Shown here piece after piece: positions 58,848-64,000 of a stretch of DNA of 64,000 bases. The translations under genes and the position numbers were made by a program. The notes beneath the pieces are model-generated. The model was not told where the DNA came from. It worked only from the letters and a program-made list of their open reading frames with translations, and did no database searches. The stretch is taken from contig NZ_BMMU01000008.1 in NCBI RefSeq assembly GCF_014646095.1, forward strand, positions 186,001 to 250,000. Direction: 5' to 3'. Every line of letters starts with the position of its first letter. Position 1 is the stretch's first letter. Source of the DNA: Streptomyces lacrimifluminis. Its GTDB lineage: Bacteria; Actinomycetota; Actinomycetes; Streptomycetales; Streptomycetaceae.

Positions 58848-60302
58848 CTACGCCGTTCTCGGCAGATTCGCGTGCCGCTCCAGGAACGCCGACACCCCCG
58901 AAGCCCGCCGGTGAGGCAACAGCACCCGTGCCGTAGCCGCCAGCATCGTCTGGATGCGGGAGGACTGGACCTCGTCCAGCAGGTCCAGAACCCGCATGCC
59001 CGCCACCGCCGCCTCGTCCGGGTGGCCGCCGCGGGCCAGGTCGTCGGTGAGCTCGGCCGTGTAGAGGGCGATGTTCCGGGTGAAGTGCGGGTTCTGGAGG
59101 TGGGCCGCGCGGCGGGCGTGCCGGGCCGCGCGGGGCCAGTCGCCCAGCGTCGACCAGCACTGCGCCTCCAGGCCCTCCAGCTCGGCCTCGCCGTAGAAAC
59201 TCATCCACTCGGGGTCGGCCTCGGAGGGGCCACGTCCGTACAGCGACTGGGCCCGTGCCAGCGCCTGTTCGCAGCCGGCGCGGTCGGCGAGGCCCGCCCA
59301 GCCGCCCGCCTCGCGCAGCGCGAGCAGCGACATCAGGCGGGGTGAGCCCAGGGGCTTGGCCACGCGCTGCGCGGCCTGCGCCGCTCTGACCGCCTCGCGC
59401 GGGCGTCCCGAGTCGCGCGCGAGGAACGCGGTGTTGCAGAAGGCATGCGCCTCCAGGGCCGCGTCCCCGGACACCCGGGCGGTCGCCAGCGCCTCCGCGT
59501 AGTGCGAGCGCGCGTCGTCGAAACGGCCCGAGTCGTGCGCCAGCCAGCCCACGGAGATGGCGAGTTCACCGGCGCCCGCGTGCAGCCGGTCCGCGATGGT
59601 CTGCCGTACGACGTCCGCGTCGAGCAGCTCGTAGGCGGCCCGCAGCGGTGCCGCCGCCCGCCGGTAGAGGCCGTCGGCGCCGTGCCGGTCGTCGAGCAGC
59701 CTGATACGGCGGACGGCCTCTTCCAGAGCCCCCGCCTCACCGGCTCCGACGCGGCGCAGGGGACGGTCCGCGGCCGAGGCCGAAGCCTCATACGTGAACC
59801 CGAAGGGGCTCAGGGAGGCGGCTGCCGCGGTGGCACCGCCCGTCATGAATGCGCGACGCAGCACGTCGCTCTCCTCGTAGTCGTCGTGCGTTTCGTACGG
59901 GTCCTGCGCGTTCCGCATCTCATACGGCTCGTACGCCCCCGGTGTCTCATCGGTACGGTGGGTCGGGATCGCGGGTTGTGCGGGGGGCGTGTCCTCCGTG
60001 TCGCGCGCCCCGCGTCCGCGTACCGACGAGCGGGGCGCGAACCCCAGGTCGGCCAGTGTCCGGCCGGGGAACATGTGCAGGAACACCCGCTCGTACGCGT
60101 AGTTGGGACAGCGGATCTCACCCGCCTCGACCCGACCGACGTAACGCGCGTCACAGCTGACCCGCTCCCCGATGTCGCGGGCGGCCCGCCGTACCGCCGC
60201 GGCGAACTCGCCCGGAGAGCGCTGTCCGCGCAACTGCCGAAAGGCGAGGTTCGGCCGTGGCGGCCGGGGGGACTGCGACGAGGTCACTGTTGACGACGTC
60301 AT
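58848..60302 (-). CDS. NsdA-like TPR regulatory protein
   Basis: A 484-residue protein from ATG 60302 with GAGAGGG upstream. The N-terminal 95 residues (LAFRQLRGQRSPGEFAAAVR, SCDARYVGRVEAGEIRCPNY, VFLHMFPGRTLADLGF) form an unusual HTH-like domain found in Streptomyces NsdA-type regulators. A Tyr/Asp/Glu-rich linker follows, then a Tat-like RRAFMTGGATAAAASL and eight or so TPR-like helices (LAISVGWLAHDSGRFDDARS, EAHAFCNTAFLARDSGR, GLEAQCWSTLGDWPRAARHA). NsdA limits antibiotic production and sporulation; the target of this paralogue is unknown. Confidence 0.8.
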   Translation of the reverse strand: MTSSTVTSSQSPRPPRPNLAFRQLRGQRSPGEFAAAVRRAARDIGERVSCDARYVGRVEAGEIRCPNYAYERVFLHMFPGRTLADLGFAPRSSVRGRGARDTEDTPPAQPAIPTHRTDETPGAYEPYEMRNAQDPYETHDDYEESDVLRRAFMTGGATAAAASLSPFGFTYEASASAADRPLRRVGAGEAGALEEAVRRIRLLDDRHGADGLYRRAAAPLRAAYELLDADVVRQTIADRLHAGAGELAISVGWLAHDSGRFDDARSHYAEALATARVSGDAALEAHAFCNTAFLARDSGRPREAVRAAQAAQRVAKPLGSPRLMSLLALREAGGWAGLADRAGCEQALARAQSLYGRGPSEADPEWMSFYGEAELEGLEAQCWSTLGDWPRAARHARRAAHLQNPHFTRNIALYTAELTDDLARGGHPDEAAVAGMRVLDLLDEVQSSRIQTMLAATARVLLPHRRASGVSAFLERHANLPRTA

Positions 60303-60582
60303 GGCCGGGCCCTCTCTGCGAACCGTCGAACCGTGCCGGATTCCTGACGAGTTGGAACAGTTATCCATCGGACGTCCTGTTTCCGGCGGGCAAGAACGTA
60401 CCGGTTGTGCACGACCCGCCATGCGGGGTTTGGCTACAAACCGGATATCTCATCCACGATCCGCCATGAACTGCCATCCTTTGCAGCGGTCCTGCGCCGT
60501 AGCCGTTGACGTTCTGACGCGTTGAACCCGACGGACCGGGAGACACCCGAACTCCCGACCCGTTCGTTTCAGGAGGGGTTCC
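60303..60582. promoter_or_regulatory. Divergent promoter region
   Basis: 280 bp between the TPR regulator and the next small gene. Two near-repeats with a CCCGCCATG/TCCGCCATG core (about 60414 and 60460) and a TTGACG-n-rich stretch near 60507 may be promoter parts. No gene seen. Confidence 0.4.
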
Positions 60583-61041
60583 GTGGTGGAGGCCGGGATG
60601 GAGATCAGTCAGAGCACCGATCCTTGTGCGCAGTTCAGGGCGCGTACATCACCCGCGTTGCCCGCATCGGCAGTGTCAAACGCAGTGCACAGCTGCGATC
60701 TGGTGACGGTGCCGGCGCGGCAGGGGCTGGAGGCGGTCGACATCCTGCGCCGGGGTGCCGGCGACGCGGTCGGCCCCGTACTGCACGACGACGGCTGCGA
60801 CACCCTGGGCTTCCTGGTACCGCCCGGCACCGCCGCAGCCTGGGACGTCCCCGGCAGCACCTGCACGGAGACCAACGGGCGCGGTCTGAGCCTCGCGGCC
60901 CCCGATCCCGCACCCCCCGTCGAGGGCTCGGACTGGCTGCTCCCGCCCGGCGACGCGGACCTGGCCACCGACCCGGCGGTGCTCCGCGCGGCCCTCGGCG
61001 AGGCGGCCCGGCTGATCGAGGCCGCCGACAACCATCGCTGA
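60583..61041 (+). CDS. Conserved hypothetical protein
   Basis: A 152-residue protein from GTG 60583, placed by AGGAGGGG just before it. I recall homologues only as hypothetical in Streptomyces. Visible blocks: CDLVTVPARQGLEAVDILRR, GPVLHDDGCDTLGFLVPPGT, AWDVPGSTCTETNGRGLSL and DWLLPPGDADLATDP. It resembles the short prim-pol-like/PspC-less proteins by the PPGT and WLLPPG segments, but this is weak. Soluble and acidic. Confidence 0.65.
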   Translation: MVEAGMEISQSTDPCAQFRARTSPALPASAVSNAVHSCDLVTVPARQGLEAVDILRRGAGDAVGPVLHDDGCDTLGFLVPPGTAAAWDVPGSTCTETNGRGLSLAAPDPAPPVEGSDWLLPPGDADLATDPAVLRAALGEAARLIEAADNHR

Positions 61042-61092
61042 CCTGATCCGGACGACAGGCCCTGGTCGTTCGCGCACCCCGATAATGGGGGA

Positions 61093-61962
61093 ATGGGGAA
61101 GTCCAGGAACGCGCGGCGCGGACAGTCGGCCGCCGAGGCCGTCGTCGAGACGGTCGACGGCGGGCTCGCCGAGCTGATCCCCGACCGGGACCGGGCGCGC
61201 GCCTGGACACTGCTCATCGACGGCGCCCCGCAGTCCCATGTCGACCTCGACGACCCGGCGTACCTCTCCTTCGAGTACCAGCGCCGCCTCGGACATGTGA
61301 TCGACCTTGTCGCCCCGCCCGGCAAGCCCGTACAGGTCGTGCACCTCGGCGGCGGCGCCCTCACCCTCGCCCGGTACGTCGCCGCGACCCGCCCCCGGTC
61401 CACCCAGCAGGCCGTCGAACGGGACGCGGCCCTCGTCCAACTGGTCCGCCGCGAGCTGCCGTTGGACACCAACGCCCGCATCCGGGTGCGCTCCACCGAC
61501 GCCCGCGAAGGACTCGCGAAGATCCCCGACGGCTGGGCCGACCTCGTCATCGCGGACGTGTTCAGCGGGGCGCGCACCCCGGCCCATCTGACGTCGGTCG
61601 AGTTCCTGACGGACGTCCGCAGGGTCGTGAACGACGCCGGCTGTTACGCCGCCAACCTCGCCGACGGGCCGCCGCTCGCCCATCTGCGCGGCCAGATCGC
61701 CACCGCGGGGACCGTCTTCCCCGAGCTGGCCCTGATCGCCGACCCCACCGTGCTGCGGGGGAAACGGTTCGGCAACGCGGTGCTCGTCGGCTCCGCGCAC
61801 CCACTGCCCATCGCCGAGCTGACCCGCCGCGCCGCCTCCGACCCGCATCCCGCCCGCCTCGAACACGGCCGCGCCCTCACGGACTTCACCGGCGGAGCCG
61901 TACCGGTCATGGACGCGGCGGCGGTCGCCTCACCGGCACCACCGCCGTCGGTGTTCCGCTGA
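61093..61962 (+). CDS. Spermidine-synthase-like methyltransferase-fold protein
   Basis: A 289-residue protein from ATG 61093. The fold is that of spermidine synthase: WTLLIDGAPQSHVDLDDPAY, LSFEYQRRLGHVIDL, the nucleotide loop VVHLGGGALTLARYVAATRP and QAVERDAALVQLVRRELPL, DGWADLVIADVFSGARTPAH. The Asp pair that binds putrescine in true enzymes is partly changed (ADVFSG), so the polyamine role is doubtful. Cytosolic, single gene. Confidence 0.8.
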   Translation: MGKSRNARRGQSAAEAVVETVDGGLAELIPDRDRARAWTLLIDGAPQSHVDLDDPAYLSFEYQRRLGHVIDLVAPPGKPVQVVHLGGGALTLARYVAATRPRSTQQAVERDAALVQLVRRELPLDTNARIRVRSTDAREGLAKIPDGWADLVIADVFSGARTPAHLTSVEFLTDVRRVVNDAGCYAANLADGPPLAHLRGQIATAGTVFPELALIADPTVLRGKRFGNAVLVGSAHPLPIAELTRRAASDPHPARLEHGRALTDFTGGAVPVMDAAAVASPAPPPSVFR

Positions 61963-61984
61963 CCCCGGCGGTCGGTCACCGGTC

Positions 61985-62500
61985 TCAGTAGGTGATGACC
62001 TGCACGTGCGGCGGGCCGTCGTGCCAGGTGCAGAACACCGTCACCCGGTCCGCGCCCGCGCCGAACTCCACCCGGATCCACGTCTCCGTCTTCCACACCT
62101 GCATCGACCAGCCCGCTCCGGGCGTCGCCGACACGAGCGTCGCGTAGTCCGTGCCGAGGTCGAAGACCGCCCGCCCGCCGTCGGTGTCGTACGCCTTCAC
62201 CGTGGACGCCGTCTTGGAGGGGGCCGCGCTCGCGGGGGCTGCCGACGTGGGGGACGGGGTCGGGGTGGGCGACGCGGTCGGTGCCCGGCGGGTGGGCGCC
62301 CGGCTCGCGGCCGAGGGCAGGGGGTTCGGCTCCTGGGCGGTCGGCGTCCGGCCGGTCGCGTCGGCAGCCGTGATGGGGAGCGCGCGAGGCGGGTCGTACG
62401 CCGTCCCCGCCATCACCGTGTGGACACCCCACCACGTCATCGTGGACGCCGCGCCCGTGGCCAGCATCCACGCCAGAAGGTGTACGAGTCCTCTGCGCAT
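61985..62500 (-). CDS. Exported hypothetical protein
   Basis: A 171-residue protein from ATG 62500. An N-terminal membrane segment (LVHLLAWMLATGAASTMTWW) is followed by a Pro/Thr/Ser-rich linker (about 50-95) and a small beta domain with VKAYDTDGGRAVFDLGTDYA, SMQVWKTETWIRVEFGAG and RVTVFCTWHDGPPHVQ. No family recognised. It is probably a surface protein held by its N-terminal helix. Convergent with the spermidine-synthase-like gene. Confidence 0.65.
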   Translation of the reverse strand: MRRGLVHLLAWMLATGAASTMTWWGVHTVMAGTAYDPPRALPITAADATGRTPTAQEPNPLPSAASRAPTRRAPTASPTPTPSPTSAAPASAAPSKTASTVKAYDTDGGRAVFDLGTDYATLVSATPGAGWSMQVWKTETWIRVEFGAGADRVTVFCTWHDGPPHVQVITY

Positions 62501-62619
62501 CGCCGGTCATACTGCCTCACCCGCCCCACGGGTGTCGCCTGTCGCCGCTGGGCGCGGTCGCCGTGGAGTTATCCACAGGCGCCGGACCCGGCTCGCCGGA
62601 TTGGCGTACGGTGCGGCGC

Positions 62620-63324
62620 ATGGCAAGTGTGCTCGTGGTCGAGGACGACCAGTTCGTGCGCTCCGCCCTCATCCGGCATCTGACCGATGCCGCGCACCTC
62701 GTGCGCAGTGTCGGCACCGCCCTTGAGGCGCTGCGCGAGGTCGCCCACTTCCCTTTCGACGTGGTGATCCTGGACCTCGGTCTGCCCGATCTCGACGGGT
62801 CCGAGGCCCTCAAGATGCTGCGCGGCATCACGGACGTGCCCGTGATCGTCGCCACCGCACGCGACGAGGAGACGGAAATCGTCCGGCTGCTGAACGCGGG
62901 CGCGGACGACTACCTCACCAAACCGTTCTCGGTCGAACACCTGTCGGCCCGCATGGCCGCCGTACTGCGCCGGGCCCGCACAGCGCCCGCGGACACCCCG
63001 CCCTCCACGGTCATCCGCGTCGGTGGCCTGGCCATCGACCCGCTGCGCAGGCAGGCCGAACTGGACGGCGTACGGCTGGACCTGACCCGCCGCGAGTTCG
63101 ACCTGCTCGCCTACCTCGCCGGCCGGCCCGGTGTCGTCGTCGCGCGCAGGGAACTGCTCGCGGAGGTGTGGCAGCAGTCGTACGGCGACGACCAGACCAT
63201 CGACGTCCATCTGTCGTGGCTGCGACGGAAGTTGGGCGAGACAGCGGCCAGTCCCCGTTATCTGCACACCCTGCGGGGCGTCGGCGTGAAGCTGACGCCG
63301 CCCGGAGCGGAGCCGCCGCTGTGA
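62620..63324 (+). CDS. OmpR-family response regulator
   Basis: A 234-residue protein from ATG 62620 (GTG 62611 also in frame). Receiver: acidic pair VVEDDQF (Asp9-Asp10), phospho-Asp52 in DVVILDLGLPDLDG, Thr79 region VIVATARDEE and Lys101 in DDYLTKPFS. The winged helix starts near 145 (LDLTRREFDLLAYLAGRPG) and includes IDVHLSWLRRKLGE and the final LRGVGVKL. Genes it controls are unknown. It is 10 bp upstream of the sensor kinase gene and phosphorylated by it, by inference. Confidence 0.9.
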   Translation: MASVLVVEDDQFVRSALIRHLTDAAHLVRSVGTALEALREVAHFPFDVVILDLGLPDLDGSEALKMLRGITDVPVIVATARDEETEIVRLLNAGADDYLTKPFSVEHLSARMAAVLRRARTAPADTPPSTVIRVGGLAIDPLRRQAELDGVRLDLTRREFDLLAYLAGRPGVVVARRELLAEVWQQSYGDDQTIDVHLSWLRRKLGETAASPRYLHTLRGVGVKLTPPGAEPPL

Positions 63325-63334
63325 GGTGGACACC

Positions 63335-64000
63335 ATGAGGTGGGCGCTGGTCAAGGTGTGCGTCGCGGTCACGACGATGGTCGTGGTGGCCTTCGCCGTA
63401 CCGCTGGGCCTGGTCATCGGGGAGATGGCCCGCGACCGCGCCTTCTCCAACGCCGAGCGGGAGGCCGCGGCCCTCGCGCCCGCCCTCTCCATCACCACCG
63501 ACCGCGACCAGCTGGAGCGGGTCGTCGCCTCCGCCGGGACGGACGCCGGCCTGGCCGTGCACATCCCCGCGAGCGGCGGCACGAGCGCGGTCGACCTCGG
63601 CCGGCAGCGCGCCGCCGACGCCGACATCGAGGCCGTCCGCAGACTCGGCCGCGCCTCCACCACCGAGGTGTCCGGCGGGTCCACCCTCCTCCAGCCCGTC
63701 GCGCTCAGCTCCGGCGAGATAGCCGTCGTCGAGGTGTACGTCCCCGAGGCCGAGGTCGGCAACGGCATCGGCCTGGCCTGGGCGGTGCTCGCCGGAGTCG
63801 GAGCGATCCTCGTCGTCGGTTCGGTCGCCGTCGCCGACCGGCTGGGAGTGCGCATGGTGCGGCCCGCCCGGCGCCTCGTCGAGGGCGCGCAGGAACTGGG
63901 AGAGGGAAAGCTGGGCGCCAGAGTGCCCGAGGAAGGACCGGCCGAACTGCGCCTCGCGGCGGTCGCGTTCAACTCGATGGCCGACCAGGTCGTACAACTA
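63335..64000 (+). CDS. Sensor histidine kinase, truncated by window edge
   Basis: From ATG 63335 the frame stays open to the end, giving 222 residues. Two helices (WALVKVCVAVTTMVVVAFAV, then GIGLAWAVLAGVGAILVVGS) enclose a periplasmic domain of about 110 residues with LEREVVAS-like helices and LAVHIPASGG. A HAMP segment follows (RLGVRMVRPARRLVEGAQEL, ending AAVAFNSMADQVV). The His-kinase and ATPase domains lie beyond the window. Partner of the response regulator just upstream. Confidence 0.85.
   Translation, partial: MRWALVKVCVAVTTMVVVAFAVPLGLVIGEMARDRAFSNAEREAAALAPALSITTDRDQLERVVASAGTDAGLAVHIPASGGTSAVDLGRQRAADADIEAVRRLGRASTTEVSGGSTLLQPVALSSGEIAVVEVYVPEAEVGNGIGLAWAVLAGVGAILVVGSVAVADRLGVRMVRPARRLVEGAQELGEGKLGARVPEEGPAELRLAAVAFNSMADQVVQL

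Overview
The window is high-GC actinobacterial chromosome, almost certainly Streptomyces. The evidence is the codon bias towards G/C in third positions, frequent GTG starts, the GlxA/CslA cellulose-synthase-like locus, a WhiJ-type regulator cluster with DUF397 and DUF5753 partners, class E and F sortases, a DasR-like operator, and the short extragenic repeats typical of that genus. From memory, the order cslZ-glxA-cslA, then NlpC, SPFH and LPMO genes, then the ectoine ABC transporter and a PAS-GGDEF-EAL gene, follows the SCO28xx region of S. coelicolor.

Region by region: 1-3.3 kb holds the end of one ligand-binding protein gene and a Ser/Thr kinase fused to a similar branched-chain-amino-acid-type binding domain. 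From 3.3 to 11.9 kb is an accessory stretch: DUF6924, DUF1062, a PIG-L deacetylase joined to an HTH-less DUF5753 gene, a relic of a GNAT acetyltransferase, a WhiJ/DUF397/ATPase cluster, and a modification-restriction island (HNH, cytosine-5 methyltransferase, Vsr, second HNH). From 12 to 18 kb are a SEC-C/TPR protein, a secreted GH30 galactanase-like enzyme, a class E sortase, a YidC homologue and an FAH-family enzyme. From 18 to 24 kb are a stand-alone condensation/PapA-like acyltransferase, an F420-type oxidoreductase, and a UPF0303-Gfo/Idh operon divergent from a ROK repressor with a perfect 27-bp palindrome between them. From 24 to 27.3 kb are secreted proteins, one with a LAxTG sorting signal, a HAD phosphatase and a class F sortase.

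From 27.8 to 37.1 kb is the hyphal-tip glycan locus: cslZ (GH6) facing glxA-cslA, one tRNA-Lys, an NlpC/P60 hydrolase, an SPFH protein and an AA10 LPMO with DasR-like operators upstream. From 37 to 39.5 kb are a DUF3592 protein, an acyl-CoA ligase and a second tRNA-Lys. From 39.6 to 45.8 kb is an ectoine-type uptake block: IclR regulator, ehuBCDA with a frameshift in ehuA, a D-2-hydroxyacid dehydrogenase, the remains of one EutA-like gene and an intact relative. From 46 to 51 kb are a luciferase-like oxidoreductase, a CdgA-type c-di-GMP enzyme with a BldD-like box upstream, an M6 peptidase and a third identical tRNA-Lys.

From 51 to 57 kb, after a prim-pol-like protein and a small unknown, lies a three-gene operon: a RecB/Cas4-like PD-(D/E)XK nuclease with four Cys placed like an Fe-S cluster, a protein of unknown family, and an SF1 helicase. 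Together they look like a Dna2-type nuclease-helicase split over three genes, and this is the strongest candidate for an undescribed system. The end of the window has a PAP2 enzyme, a histidine phosphatase, an NsdA-like TPR regulator, small hypotheticals, a spermidine-synthase-like protein and a two-component pair whose kinase runs off the edge. No rRNA, CRISPR array, transposase or phage structural gene was seen.
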